Shown: piece by piece, positions 12,950-25,667 of the stretch
Numbering within the stretch: position 1 is the first letter of the stretch
How the letters are laid out: each line of letters opens with the position of its first letter
Program-made: the position numbers and the translations under genes
Source of the DNA: Epiperipatus broadwayi
Taxonomy: Eukaryota; Onychophora; Udeonychophora; Euonychophora; Peripatidae
DNA length: 64,000 bases
Assembly (NCBI GenBank): GCA_028023455.1
Contig: JAQFVV010006199.1
Coordinates: forward strand, 7,450,972-7,514,971
Direction: 5' to 3'
Notes under the pieces: model-generated
The model's input: the letters and a program-made list of their open reading frames with translations, nothing else
The model's database searches: none
Told to the model about the DNA's origin: nothing

Positions 12950-14850
12950 ACTTGTTTGTGCAGTTAATAATTTGGGCATATAGATATGGATGATCAGAAT
13001 TGTATCGTACTGGCACAGATTATGGGCCAAAATATCAATTATTAAGAAATAAATTCATGATTGTCATATGGATTGTAAGAGGAAAATAGGAAAATTCATT
13101 ATTGAATGAGAATTAATTAAGGAAAATATTTCTTTCTGTGGAATATCGAATTTGCCACCATAGTAGCAACGTTGTGATAGCTAATCATTATCATCTCTAT
13201 TCTTTAGGTGGGCTTTCAACTGAATGGAATGTGTTGTGAACAAAGAAATAGCTCATTTTGTTAATACCTACAATCCATTGAATGACTGAAATGTTGACTA
13301 TCATATTACCAAATCCTATAAACTTTATTTAATTCATGACACACTAGCTTCTGAAATTGAATATACTATATTCAAGATTTGAAAACATGGTTAAGACTTT
13401 CAAGATAAAAGAAATAGTCATTTTATATCAATGAAAAAGTAGAAGATACAAGGATTTATCCTTGTGATCATCTAAAGAATATAGTGGGAAGTTAAGAAAG
13501 TGATAAGATAGATGCAAGAGAGGAATGGTTTTTAGAATTTGCTACTGAAATGAACATCAGAATAATGATTATGGCATTTCAACACTATCTCACTATCTTA
13601 TAATATTTATAAAAAATCAAAAGATTGTTTTATTTCAAAATTGGTGGAGGTATAATATTGAGCCTCTGACCATTTATTTCTTCAGACAGTATTAAAAATA
13701 AAGTTAAATTATATAAATAAAAACAACGCACAAACAATAATGAACTAACCAGAAACATCATACGTCCATAATGCCCTTCAATAACTAAAATAGCTTACTA
13801 TTGATGAAGAATGAAAAAGGAAGATTGATATTAATAATGAATTTCAGAAACAGTTAGAATCAGTATGATCAAAATAATGTCTCAAAAAGACATGTGACTT
13901 TTAATTTTATTGAGGATTGGTAAAAAAAATTTGTTACATGAGAATATGGATATAAGGCTGAAAGAACATGAGCAATTAATTATAAAATATATTTATCAAA
14001 AATAAATAAATAAAAACTTGTTACATGAAAATTTCAGGAATTACTACAACATATTAATAACAATGACTCATCAGAATTATAGTAATAAAATAAAATATTT
14101 CATGACTTGTTAAACTTGAAAAACAAATAGTTAAAAATTCATAGCTGAGGTTTAGAAAAAAAATATTGTTAATATCTTTATTGTGACTCGTAATCATGGA
14201 AAGCAATTGCAAAAATGATTAAGAGCCGGATATTCTTAGCTCAAGAGTAGATTAAGTTATACAAAAGTTAATCAGCAGAGAAGTTTCTGGTATAAATAAA
14301 ATAGTAGTTGAAATTATAAAAGGATTAGATGAAATGAAAATCATTAACAATTTTACCAATGGTTTTGCACAACCAGAATAAGGCTGAGAGAATGTTGTTA
14401 CTCGTTCTTTATGCCACTTTTAATAAATCTTCCCAACAAATTGTAAGAACTAGAGAACAATAGCTTTAATATAACATGCAAGTAAAATGATGCTACATAT
14501 AATTAATGAATATCTAGTCATCCACAAATATTCAATACACAATAAGGATTTATATCTGTAAGAGATGCAAGAGAACAGTTATTAAAGATTCATCAGATGA
14601 TTGAAAAAATTAGGAAAGGTAATGTTAAAATATACATATATTTTGTAGATTGCAAAAAAAGTTTTATTAGATGAAGATATATACTTTTCATTAGACAATC
14701 CCATGCTCATTTGATTAAACTAAAAATTTATGTAAAATAGTTATCTCTATATGCAAATTAATAAAACATTTGAATAATTGAAGTTTCCAATATTTATAGA
14801 TAATTTTGGGACTTTTTAAAGAGTTATATATTACTGAAATATTAATGTTA
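12950..14850 (+). mobile_element. Heavily decayed non-LTR retrotransposon (LINE)
   Basis: Broken translations in changing frames resemble a LINE polyprotein in the right order. At about 13520-13600 an R-N-G-L-x-x-x-F-A-T-E-x-N segment matches the part of an APE endonuclease after the GDFNA motif. At about 14455-14520, RTIALI and HASKMMLHIINE match the RT fingers (R-x-I-s-L-x-x-h-x-x-K). At about 14560-14665, R-D-A-R-E-Q-L and a Y-F-V-D-C-K-K-S-F segment match the F-G-F-R and F-V-D-Y-x-K-A-F-D region, with the catalytic first Asp retained. Stops and frameshifts occur every few tens of codons. Both limits are estimates. It is much older than the RTE at 49.5 kb. Confidence 0.5.
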
Positions 14851-17800
14851 TATTTATTATTTTATTCTAAAGTTGTTGAGCGTTCAATTATAAATTCTAA
14901 CAAACAGTAAATTTTAAATATAGATCTGTTATATATTACAGTTATTAATAACATGATTAAGATGTTTCAATTTCTTTAATTTCATGCATAAAGAAAATGG
15001 ATTTATTTATTCTAATCATCCAGTTTTAGATTGATACATTTTATTTATTAAAATGATATTGACAATGTTTGTGTAATGCCAAGAAGCTTCATAGTTTTGT
15101 ATGATTAACCTATATATAAATACTTTTAAGACATTAGCATTCCATTGCATTATGAGTCTCATGTTAGAAAGACTATTTTCTATATTTGAATCAGTGTGCA
15201 TTTTCAATGATTTAAAAATTATATACATTACAAATTCATATTATAGATATAATTAATCATTTAGGGCTTTGCTTATCAACAAAAATATAAACAATTTATT
15301 TTGAAATAACATTTTGCAAACAATAATAGAAAATTGATGCTCAATCATTATGATTTTTCAGCATGGTGACATTATGCTATCGCAGACATTTAATAAAAAT
15401 CTGAAAGAAATATAGAAAAGAAAGAGATTATTTTAGTTATTATTCACCTGCTTTTTAAAAACTGATTTAGTGAAATAAATTATACTGCTGTATTAATATA
15501 CATTATTCCCTCCCCTCCTGAAAAAATGTAAATAAACAAACAAAAATACCCATTAAAGTTTGTAAATTTAATCCTCTTGTACTACGCTAACATTCTGACA
15601 AATTGCTTTGTTCTCATTTACTTTAAGCATTCAACTTTCATTTTAATATTAAACCATTATTATGTATCAGAATATAATAAATTTGACCTCATTTGATAGC
15701 TATTTTTGTTTAGAAATTAAGTAAATTTTAAAAAGTCACATTTGATTTTCAGAATTATTTTAAAAATTAGATTTTAATCAAAACAAAGTGCTGTTTTGTC
15801 ATCAAATTTCATGTGAAGCAGATCTTTGCAAAATGAACAAACTCTTTGATGTTTGTTTTAAAAATCTGAATGATTTTTTTATTAGTATCTAGTAAATCTA
15901 TCAATTTATGCTTTAAAACTTTAAAAAAATTTTGTATTTTTTATGACATCGCTAAATGTTATAACAATCTGTTTAGTGTCAACTTTATTAGACAGTTGGA
16001 TTTCCCATGACCATAATCTCGATGGTAACAATATTCAGAATATATTCTATATTTTAAAATAAAACATTTCTGTAAAAAAAATAATATGTAAATATATATA
16101 TTTTTGATTTCCAATAATTATTATCCAAAATGACCACAAACTTTCCTAAAAAGTCAAATTTTTAGACCATTATAATATTTTCTCAAAGTAATCTCACAAA
16201 GATAGAGATTGTTAAGCACATAATAGGCTTCCATCATTATATACTTTGAAGACCCACATATTCAATTACCTTGACATCTTTAGAATTTTTTTGAAATTAA
16301 AATATTAGAAAAAATATATTTATGAATTTTAAAGCTGTAAAGAAATAAAAAAGCATTGCAAAATTTATCAGTAGTGGGCGAAAAATGCAAATAGAATTTC
16401 TTGACTTCTGGCCTGAAAAAGTTTTGTAATTAAAAACACAATGGCTAATTCATTTTACAATACGCCAGCAGTCATTTTTCCATTTCTGAGCACTATGTAA
16501 CCACATTAAAAAAATAAAATTTGTAAATAAATTTTATATGCTAGTAGCTGTTTTTCTATCAGAGAGCACTATATGCAATTATATTTATTAATTAAATTTC
16601 TTCAGTTTATACTGAGAGTAACACGTTATTGTTTTATTATCCCATCTAAATTTGATAGATAGTATTTTGCATAATAAATTTTTTTTTTAAGTGTAATGCT
16701 AAAAGTTTTACAAAATTTGATAACATGCTTAAAGTTGAAACTGGTACTTAAAAATATTAAAACAATGAGAGAGATTGGAGTTTTTTAATAATGAGACCAC
16801 TATTTATTTCATTTCTATAAGTGAAAAAAATTAGTGAAAATAAAAATATCACCCAGAATATATTGAATTGAAATAAAAATAGATATTTCACTATTTTTAG
16901 TTAAAAAATAAAAATATAATATAGTTTTTATTTATACTACAATCTTAATGAATGTATGCATAATAAAAAATATATATGTTATATATGTGGACTGTTATAT
17001 GTGATATGGAGTATTTGTGAAGGAGACTTGGAACTGGCTCTACTTTTTAAAAAAAATAATAGTTGAATGTTTTTTCTGTAAGGAGATTTAAAAATTTTCT
17101 GTTGTGGAAGCATATTAATATTTCTCATTGTATTCAATAGGATATGATATATATATATATGTAGAAGTATAATGTTATGTATTTATTTTATTTCTTGGTC
17201 TTGTGAATCAGCTGCAGAGAATTATCTAAAAAAATAGATATTTTAAGATAGGTGAACTTTTTTATGAACATTACAAATTTAACAAATCTTAAAAAATTTA
17301 TCTTTTTAATTATACTCAACAGAAAAGTACATTTTATTAAATATAATTTATAACATATCAGATTTTTAAATAACCATAATATTTATAGTAAATGTAATAA
17401 CAACTACAATATTTACTTCCTATTTTCATTTAATATATACAATTTGTATATTAATTTCAATTATAAGCTTCTTTATTTCTTCTAGTCATACAATGCAGAT
17501 TCTCTTAATGATTCTTTTCATATTCCTTTTAAGACCATGCCAACCTAAGATCACTCTCTAGTCAAAATATAAGATTATTTATTCATTATTTTTTATCATT
17601 ATAGTCTAAAATGAGTTTTTTTTTGCCAGGTGTATACATTTTTACTTCTTTGTAATAGAATTCATCATGCTGGAATCATCTTCATCTTGCAGCCACTTAA
17701 AATATCAAACATTTTGTAATACTGACATAATAGAATGGTGACAACTTTTATTTTTTACATATTTAAAAAATAGTATATATCTTCTTATACTATGCACTCT

Positions 17801-18487
17801 AGAAAATGTTTGTTTGCTAAAATATGTACTTTTTTAAAAATTAGCCTTGCTTTTAATAATTTTTGAAATAGCAATGTGATGTCACCATTAGTTCAGATAA
17901 TATTTGCTTTAATGAAATCTCAGTTTTCAGTTTTACAAAAGAATATGTGATGAACTGAGATGTTATTTAATACATTTGTATTAAGTTAATCAAAAATAAA
18001 TGAGCTAATTTATATTATGTTTTAATTTTTTTTTTTTCATTATATTTAAAGTAATGACAATCTCAGACAATATGGCTCCCATATTTTGTAAACTTTTAAA
18101 ATTAATGCCTCTCCCCTGCCCTGCAAACTATTCTTATTTGCAAATAGTTTATACACCATATTTATGTATGTTTGTTAGTTTTTGTGTTATTATTATTAGT
18201 GATTCTCAATTTTAAATTTTATTATTATCAGATATTTAATGCTTATGATATATTTTGAATATATAAGAACAGATTTAAGTTTTTTTTTTTATCTTAAGAA
18301 AGTGCTACAATTACTTATTTTTTATAAGATATTTTTTTCTATTGGTAATCAGGTTCAAGATATATATATTATTACTACAGGCATTATTGATTGCCAAATG
18401 CCAGAAAGCAATTTTGGACACCATGTAAAGCTACAATAGTATGATCATATGATTAAGATCCTTTTCAGAATGTTTCTTCTAAAGATT
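14851..18487. other. AT-rich stretch with dispersed repeat, no gene recognised
   Basis: No exon-like frame is visible. The segment from about 16470 to 16930 belongs to a dispersed family with a second copy near 56.45-57.62 kb and is listed separately. A short motif at about 15506-15545 (Ct-rich, then aaatgtaaataaacaaa) recurs at about 56410-56436. Confidence 0.5.
16470..16930 (+). repeat. Dispersed repeat, copy 1
   Basis: Shared landmarks with the right-hand copy are catttttccatttctgag (16475 region and 56452 region), attttgcataataaa, gctaaaagttttac, a (c)ttaaagttgata/aac segment, and atatttcactatttt. Order and orientation are the same in both places. No coding potential is apparent. Confidence 0.55.
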
Positions 18488-18495
18488 CTCTATAA

Positions 18496-18790
18496 CCCTA
18501 TATCCACGGGCACCATGGTGCCCCGCAGACCATTTTAGTGTGCCCACCGCTATGCGAACACGATAAAAAATTATTTATCTGACACAAATAAATTTAATTT
18601 TTAAGATTTCTTATAAATTATTATATTATATTGCAATCAAATTGTAGGTCATACTATACTTTTACAGCATAAAAGGGTCTATCATTAACAATATCCAACT
18701 ATAAATTTACATTGAAAAAATAAATGGTGCCCGCCACCTAGTCAGTATTATAGAATGTGCTCTTAAGTGCAAAAAGGTTGGGGACCGCTG
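18496..18790. mobile_element. hAT-type nonautonomous DNA transposon (MITE)
   Basis: The right end reads ggttggggaccgctg. Its reverse complement, cagcggtccccaacc, is a classic hAT terminal sequence. The flanks are ctctataa (18488-18495) and ctctatat (18791-18798), an 8-bp target duplication with one mismatch, as expected for hAT. The left terminus (ccctatatccacgggcacc) does not pair well with the right one, so it is diverged or truncated. The roughly 295-bp body has no transposase frame. Confidence 0.7.
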
Positions 18791-18798
18791 CTCTATAT

Positions 18799-21333
18799 AA
18801 ATGATTTATGTTTTATTCATAGGAACTTTCCCTCCGTAACAAACATTTAATATCGTTTTTACAAATGAAAATATTTATCCCTATACAGTATGTTGAAACA
18901 GATTGAATTGACTGTTGAATCTCTATTTATAAAATCATCAATTAATAAATGTATAATTGAATTGATCTTGAAAAGAGATAAAAGCATATAATAATATAAA
19001 AATAATGAGATTCCAAGTTTATATCTGCACAAGAGATAATCTCTAGTTTAATAAATGTTTAGTGATAATCATTACTGTATTTATTTAGAATGGTTTAAGT
19101 CAAAGTTATGTTTGGAATAAGTTTGACACAAAAGAAAATGTAACAATTTACTACTGATAAATATTATATATATGGTAATATTATATGTTGAAGATAGTGA
19201 CCTGGGCCAACTGATGAGTTCTGGTTCAACATGAAATGCATTTTGGAGATTATTTGCCTTTTGTGATTTTAAAAATAATATCTTCATTAGCTATTTTAAA
19301 ATAAAATCAATAAATATATTTGACATTCACATGCTGTTTGTTGTTACAATGAAATGAATAAAATTATTTTATTTTCCAATATTAAATATATTTTTTTGAA
19401 AATGTGAGTGAATTTAATATACAAATATTTTACATACATGAACTTGTGTAATGTATCCAATAGTTGATAAATATACAGTCTTTAAACTAATACATATATA
19501 TTCAAATAATTATTGATAATAATTTCTTTTTATTATTCATTATAAATTTGCATATGCACTCAACTGATTTCATGCATAAATCAAATAATTTATTTTGTAA
19601 TAAATAATAGTAAAATATATATTCTTTAACATTACATTCATTTACATACACACATGAATCAGTTCATATTATAAGATTGATTACATTAGCATGAAATATA
19701 TTAACACCAATGCTCCTGCCCACAATACAGAGAAATTATTCAATGACTTAAAAGATGATAATGGCTTCTGTATTAATTGAAAGGTTTGCAACACAAGATT
19801 AAAGCACAAAAAGAGATACAAAATTCTCCTTGTATAGGATCACTATTAATTAGCCTTTGGTGAACCAACAGTTTTTCTTACAAGGCAACAAAATACACTC
19901 TAGTTTGAACTTTGCTTGTGAATTATCCCTCATATCTGAAAGTCATTTTCCATCTGAAACTTGAGCAAAATAATAATAGTTTTGAAATATTGTTTTCAGC
20001 AGAGAATCAATTGTAGAACCATTAACTCACCATTATGTTAAAACCTACATTATCTTTTTTCATATAAAGTTATATACATATAATCTCAAATGGGAAGTGT
20101 ATTAAAAATGAATTATGTTAAGAAAGTTGCAAAAATACCAACCAATACTGATAAACATCAAGTGCTTTCATGTGGTCTGTAATAATTATATTAACCCAAC
20201 CTTTCCCTTAAGCCAAGAATTTAACATGCAAACAATAGCATGTGAAACGCATTCTAATTGAATGTCTTCTAATTGACATTTAACTTTTAATTAATGTTAA
20301 TTTACAAATTAACAATATGTATATATTTTAAAAGAAATAACTCCAAGAAATTATTTTTCTTGGAAAAAAAAAAGCATTTTTAACATGATATTCTTTAACA
20401 TTTAGCTCATAATAGGAAAATTATTGGGAGTCTTTTTCAATGCTTTCATATATATATTTTGGGCATTTTTGCAATTAGTTTGGTATTGATCAGATGATAT
20501 TGAGAGAAACAGGTTTTACTCTTATGAGTTGTTATCTGAGAGAAACAGGTTTTGCTCTTATGAGTTATCTTTCTTCACTGGGCTTAGCAGATTCCACTTT
20601 AAAACATATTGTACATTTTTTTTATGGATAAACCAACAATTCTATATAGAACTTCAAAAATTTTAATCCATACTATTTTTATTAGTTCCTGCAATTTATT
20701 CTGGGAATGGAGTTCAGTGTAATTATTTTTTGCTTCTTTGTACAACAGAAGAGGTGATTTCCATAGCCTCCTTCTTGTAGTTAGATAGAATTTTTTATCT
20801 GTTTATTTTTCTTGTAGTATTTTTATATTTTAACATGGACTACTTATGTAATTCCACAAACAACTCCTTACCTTCTCCTTCATGCATAAAATTATGAACT
20901 TTGGGCTTATCCATTAAAATTCCTTTAACATTCCGATAGGATAGAAAAATAAATTCACATTTAATTAAAACTAAAGCAAATAAACAAACATCAAGAGACT
21001 TGAGTCAGAAGTAAACTTTTAAAATTTGATTAAGTCGCTATTGGAGCCTAATTAACCCAATTTATTATCACTTCTATTTCTATTACCATATTTATGTTTA
21101 GTAAACAGGTATTCTGTCAAATAAGACTAATATCCCATCTATAATTTGTTACAAAAAATAAATAAAATAATATACAGCTTTACAATCCATTAATGAAAAA
21201 AAAAAGAAACGTGACTTATCATAAACATGGTAAAATAAAAATGTTAGTTTTAGTATTCATTTCTTTATTACATAGACTAGGCTTCTTAGACCGTAATTAT
21301 TTAACACTTTTTTCCCTCTCTTTTTATTTATAG
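18799..21333. other. AT-rich stretch, one tandem repeat, no gene recognised
   Basis: A 36-bp unit containing gagagaaacaggtttt is present twice at 20501-20569. Nothing else can be named. Confidence 0.55.
20501..20569. repeat. 36-bp tandem duplication
   Basis: Two copies, 20501-20536 and 20537-20569. They differ by one base in the shared core, and the second is slightly shorter. Confidence 0.85.
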
Positions 21334-21335
21334 TA

Positions 21336-22646
21336 GACCTGGGTCTCGTTTTACGTGGATTTATTTAACGCAATTTTGAAGTTATGCAATTCATGTTTCT
21401 TCGGAAGTCGAACTCCGATAATGCGCTATTACTTTAAATAATAAATTTTGTGCACTTACGTCATATTTAAAGTAATAGCACATTATTGGAATTCGACTTT
21501 CATCTTAATAATTTCAATATTTTCAGTGCTTTATAATAGTAAGATTTTATTCAATAATGAAATTAAAATCATGATTTCCACATTTTATGTACACACATTA
21601 ATTTTTACAAGATTATAATGTAAATTTATTCAAACATTGTGCGTGTTAATTTTGCATTTTAAATCACATTCTGTTTTTGCTTTTTAAAAAAGAATGTAAT
21701 CAATTATTAATCATTTAGTGTCAGCAAGTTTATTTTTAAAAGGTGAGTAATAGCAGTGGGCACAATTAAATTTGATAATTAAAAATTAAAATCTGATTTT
21801 TAATTGTAATTAACAATTTAAAAATTACTTAAGGCGACCTGAAATTAATGTGATGTGAAACGAAATTTGATTTTTAAACGGAATTGAAAATTAAAAAATT
21901 AAAGACAAAAATAAGAATTTAATTTTTAGTTGTTAGTTTTAATTTAATTTTTCCCCAGCGGTGTAGAAAAAGATAATGAAACAGAAGTGGAACCTGTTCC
22001 TTTCATCGCAAAAATGATTCGAGAAAGTCTTCAACTTTCTAATCAGTTGGCAAATTATTTTCTTATTAATGACACTAATCATGAACGTGCTCTTAAATTC
22101 CAACGAGAGCTAAATGGTTGTGTCTGGATATCGCAAGTTTCATAAACAATTAATAAAATCATCTCAAAGATTAATTACTAATTACATTGTTACCAGAAAA
22201 CCATTAACACAACATGAGAGTGAAGTTGGCGCTAGTTGTATTTCCTCTTGTGAAAAATCTGATTTTTTTAGTAGTTTGCAAACGAATCTGTTTATCGGCA
22301 AATAGCGATAATAATTAAAACGTGTATAAAAAAATGTAAATTACTGTACTGTAAATTATGCATAAAAATATATTGTTTTGAGTAAAATTAAATATTATAG
22401 TTAAAAAAAGTTTGTCTTGTATCAATTTTTTTCAAATTTGAAAATTTTTATTAGTCATATTTTATTTCCTTATTTTTTTTTTTTGCACAAATTTTAAAGT
22501 AATTTTACATTGGTGCTTTGCTTTTATGCGATTTTTGAAAAATCACAGTCTGTATCACCCCAGGTAAGTTACGTCTATTTTTGTGCGATTTCTTTTGCGC
22601 ATGTTTTCTGAGGAACCTATCTATCGCGTAAAACGAGACCCAGGTG
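21336..22646 (+). mobile_element. Tigger/pogo-like DNA transposon, copy 1 (1311 bp)
   Basis: The ends are inverted: gacctgggtctcgttttacg at the left, and the complement of cacctgggtctcgttttac at the right. A TA dinucleotide abuts each side (21334-21335, 22647-22648). A TA target is the rule for Tc1/mariner elements, and the CTCGTTTTA core of the terminus resembles Tigger ends. Just inside the left end is a second inverted pair built on gtcgaactccgataatg and its complement. The middle carries the C-terminal part of a transposase on the plus strand. At 1.3 kb it is shorter than a full Tigger, so the catalytic DDE region has been lost. Confidence 0.72.
21957..22305 (+). pseudogene. Tigger-like transposase, C-terminal remnant
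   Basis: One frame runs from about 21957 to a stop at 22143-22145. It includes F-I-A-K-M-I-R-E-S-L-Q-L-S-N-Q-L-A-N-Y-F and ERALKFQRELNGC. A second frame overlaps from 22114 to 22305 and reads VSGYRKFHKQLIKSSQ then LITNYI. The second continues the first after one frameshift near 22125. An acidic linker followed by a helical tail rich in Gln and Lys, ending in an I-T-x-Y/F motif, is typical of the C-terminus of Tigger/Jerky (DDE_1) transposases. No DDE residues or CENP-B DNA-binding helices remain. The ttttccccag just before the start might be a splice acceptor. Confidence 0.55.
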
Positions 22647-22749
22647 TACTTACAAAGGACTTAGTAAATAGTATCAACAACAAAAAATTAAACTTCTTTA
22701 GTTTGATCTATTTAATATTTTAAAGTTGCTTTCAAAACATTTTTTTGAA

Positions 22750-23330
22750 TGTTTATTATTAATTTTCATGAATTGATTTCAAGAATATCCTGTAGATTAT
22801 CTTTTGAATTTTCAAGAATTACGTAGTCATCAGCATTAGAGAAATTTTTGTTGTTTGCTTTTTGTTTGTAGGATCAATTAAAAACTTCACATCATGAAAC
22901 AATTATCAATAATTAAACTTTTCTAAAGATCACAGTCATACAAGTTACACTACACATATTCTTGTTTAACACCAATTTTCATTTTAAATATCTTGGATTC
23001 TCTACCTAATCATTTGAATGGTTGTATAATATAAAATTTCTGTGATAAGTTAATTTCCATCACTGCTACAGATATCTTTGATTAATTGAATCAAATGCTT
23101 TAACCGAGTCAAGAAAGGCAATATATAAATCAACCTACTTGCATTTGCCTGGCAACAAAAAACATGACTTTAATGTTTCTTGATTACATTGAGTCTTATA
23201 TCAAAGCTAGAAACAATTTATTCAGCAAAATCTTTGAAGTAAATTATTATAGTTTTTTTTTTATATCCTTTATCTTTCAAAAATTATAAAAACAGAAACA
23301 TATTTAAAGTTAAGTAGCTTAGTTTCATAA
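22750..23330 (-). mobile_element. LINE reverse transcriptase fossil
   Basis: Read on the minus strand, three RT landmarks appear in the correct order. LYIAFLDSVKAFDSIN (about 23140-23070) is the F-x-D-x-x-K-A-F-D box with the first catalytic Asp. FKMKIGVKQ (about 23000-22960) is the G-V-x-Q-G box. FSNADDYVILENSKDNLQ (about 22850-22790) is the A-D-D catalytic box, with Asn for the usual Tyr. Stops and frameshifts separate them. This is the palm of a Jockey/CR1-like LINE. Both ends are missing, and it lies between the two Tigger-like copies. Confidence 0.68.
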
Positions 23331-23394
23331 ATTTATATAATTCTAAAAAATTCTAATAGTTTTGAAGTTAACATATTGTTACAAATTTTAAGTA

Positions 23395-24334
23395 CACCTG
23401 GGTCTCGTTTTACGCGATAGATAGGTTCCTCAGAAAACGCGCAAACGAAATCGTGCAAAATTAGACGTAACTTACCTTGAAAAAGGGGGGATATGGACTG
23501 TGATTTTTCAAAAATCGCATAAAAGCAAAGCACCAACATAAAATTACTTTAAAATTCGTGCAAAAAAAAAAAAAAAATAAGGAAATAAAATATGACTAAT
23601 AAAAAATTTCAAATTTGAAAAAAATTGATACAAGACAAACTTTTTTAACTATAATATTTAATTTTATTCAAAATAATATATTTTTATGCATAATTTACAG
23701 TACAGTAATTTACATTTTTTTATACACGTTTTAATTATTATCGCTATTTTCCGATAAACACGTTCATTCGCAAAACTGATAAAAAATCAGATTCTTCACA
23801 AGAGGAAATACAATTAGCGCCAACTTCACATCACATTAATTTCAGGTCGCTTTAAGTAATTTTTAAATTGTTAATTACAATTAAAAATCAGATTTTAATT
23901 TTTAATTGTCAAATTTAATTGTGCCCACTGCTATTACTCACCTTTTAAAAATAAACTTGCGGACACTAAATGATTAATAATTGATTATGTTCTTTTTTAA
24001 AAAGCAAAAACAGAATGTGATTTAAAATGCAAAATTAACACGCACAATGTTTGAACAAAATTACATTATAATCTTCTAAAATTTAATGTGTGTATACATA
24101 AACTGTGGAAATCATGATTTTAATTTCATTATTGCATAAAATCTTACTATTATAAAGCACTGAAAATATTGAAATTACTAAGATGAAAGTCGAATTCCAA
24201 TAATGTGCTATTACTTTCAATATGACGTAAGTGCACAAAATTTATTATTTAAAGTAATAGCGCATTATCGGAGTTCGACTTCCGAAGAAACATGAATCGC
24301 GTTAAATAAATCCGCATAAAACGAGACCCAGGTG
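23395..24334 (-). mobile_element. Tigger/pogo-like DNA transposon, copy 2 (940 bp, internally deleted)
   Basis: It is the reverse complement of copy 1. It begins cacctgggtctcgttttac and ends with the matching inverted terminus, with TA on both sides (23393-23394, 24335-24336). Aligned to copy 1 it lacks about 365 bp, corresponding to roughly 21858-22222, which removes the start of the transposase remnant. The junction falls in a short shared motif, cttcacatcaca against tgtgatgtgaa/gtgaag, suggesting a microhomology-mediated deletion. It has no coding capacity and behaves as a MITE-like derivative. Confidence 0.75.
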
Positions 24335-24336
24335 TA

Positions 24337-25045
24337 TTCAGATATTCCATGGGAAACTGTTTTGATTTTTGTTCACATCTAAATGAATAGATAGGGATAT
24401 ATCATTAAAACGATAATAACATATTTTATCCATTGTTTGGAATGTCATCATATAAAAGAGCTCTAAATGTAGTGGGATATGATATTTATTATCAAGGTTT
24501 ATATTTCACTTTCAATATAATCAGCAAATAACTATTGTAATCCACTAATCATCTTTAAGTCTTTTTTGTTAGTTGAACTTTTTACTGTATATTTCTATGT
24601 TGCTTTTAAAGCTTTGCATTCAATTTATTGTTCTATCAAGCAGTAAATTATCATTTTAATTGAGTTACTAATAATAGAATCAGTCAGAAACAGAATTTTT
24701 TTAGACAACATTCTACTTTAAGAGAATTCCATAACTCAGTAACATAAAGCTTGAAAATCCAAATTGGAAATTTTAGTGTTGAGTTGATGCTTTAATGTAT
24801 TTTAAATCTTGTATCAATGTTTTCAAGTAGGTTTTATTTTTTTAGTGCACTTATAATTTCAAAACACTATTTGCTTCTAAGTGCTCAAGTTTTATACATG
24901 CTAACTTTTAAATTTAATGTTGTATATGTCATTGTTTTAAAAATATATAGAAAAGTTGTTTTACAGCTAACCTTTTTTTAGGCAAACAAATTGTTTAAGA
25001 TTTTTTTTGTGCAAAAATTTATTAATGACAGAATTAGTGCCATTA
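24337..25045. other. AT-rich stretch, nothing recognised
   Basis: No reading frame, splice-bounded exon or repeat can be supported here. Confidence 0.55.
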
Positions 25046-25053
25046 CTTTGCGC

Positions 25054-25484
25054 TAGGGGTCAGCAAATTATGGTTTCGTCAACCAAATGTGGCTCTTTGA
25101 TCCCAGTCTTATCATGACAAACAAACACATTTTTTATTTCCTCTTGTAATTTGTAAATAAATATTTTGATGATTTACAACATTGTTCTTGAATTCAGTTG
25201 TATTATAGAATAGTAATTATTATATATGATATTTAAATATTAGGAATTTGTGAATAAATCAAACTGTGAAAGTAATTATTTTTAAATGAATTTTTATTTT
25301 CCTTAAGATGTATATGGATTCTATTATGTTCTATTATTTAAAAAAATGTTCATGTATATCCACAGCCATTCAGAAATTTATATTTTTCAGAGATTTTTTT
25401 TTATCTCATTCTTTGTGGCTCTTTAATGGGAAAGGGAAATTTAAACAAAAGGGTTCTTTATTTTAAAAAGTTTGCTGACTCCTG
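25054..25484. mobile_element. hAT-type nonautonomous DNA transposon (431 bp)
   Basis: Left end taggggtcagcaaatt and right end, complemented, caggagtcagcaaacttt are inverted repeats of the hAT form CAGGGGTC.GCAAAC. Subterminal tgtggctcttt occurs near both ends. The flanks are ctttgcgc (25046-25053) and ctttgggc (25485-25492), an 8-bp target duplication with one mismatch. No transposase frame is present. Confidence 0.82.
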
Positions 25485-25547
25485 CTTTGGGCTATAGTTT
25501 TCTGTTCTTGCCAACACATTAAAATCTTCAAGGGAAAAATTTGGCTT

Positions 25548-25655
25548 TTTTTTCCTTCTCATGTGTCGGAGCATCAGCCGGGAAATGAACCCGCTAACCC
25601 GGGACAACTGCTTGTAAAGCAGCTGACATTGACCTCTCAACCACCAATGCTAGAC
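25548..25655 (-). mobile_element. tRNA-derived SINE, subfamily A
   Basis: Read on the minus strand it has a degenerate box A near ggttgagaggtc, an acaagcagttgtcccggg middle, and a box B-like gggttcatttcccgg. The tail is gctgatgctccgacacatg and an A-tract. A perfect 12-bp duplication, aaaatttggctt, flanks it at 25536-25547 and 25656-25667. Confidence 0.85.
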
Positions 25656-25667
25656 AAAATTTGGCTT

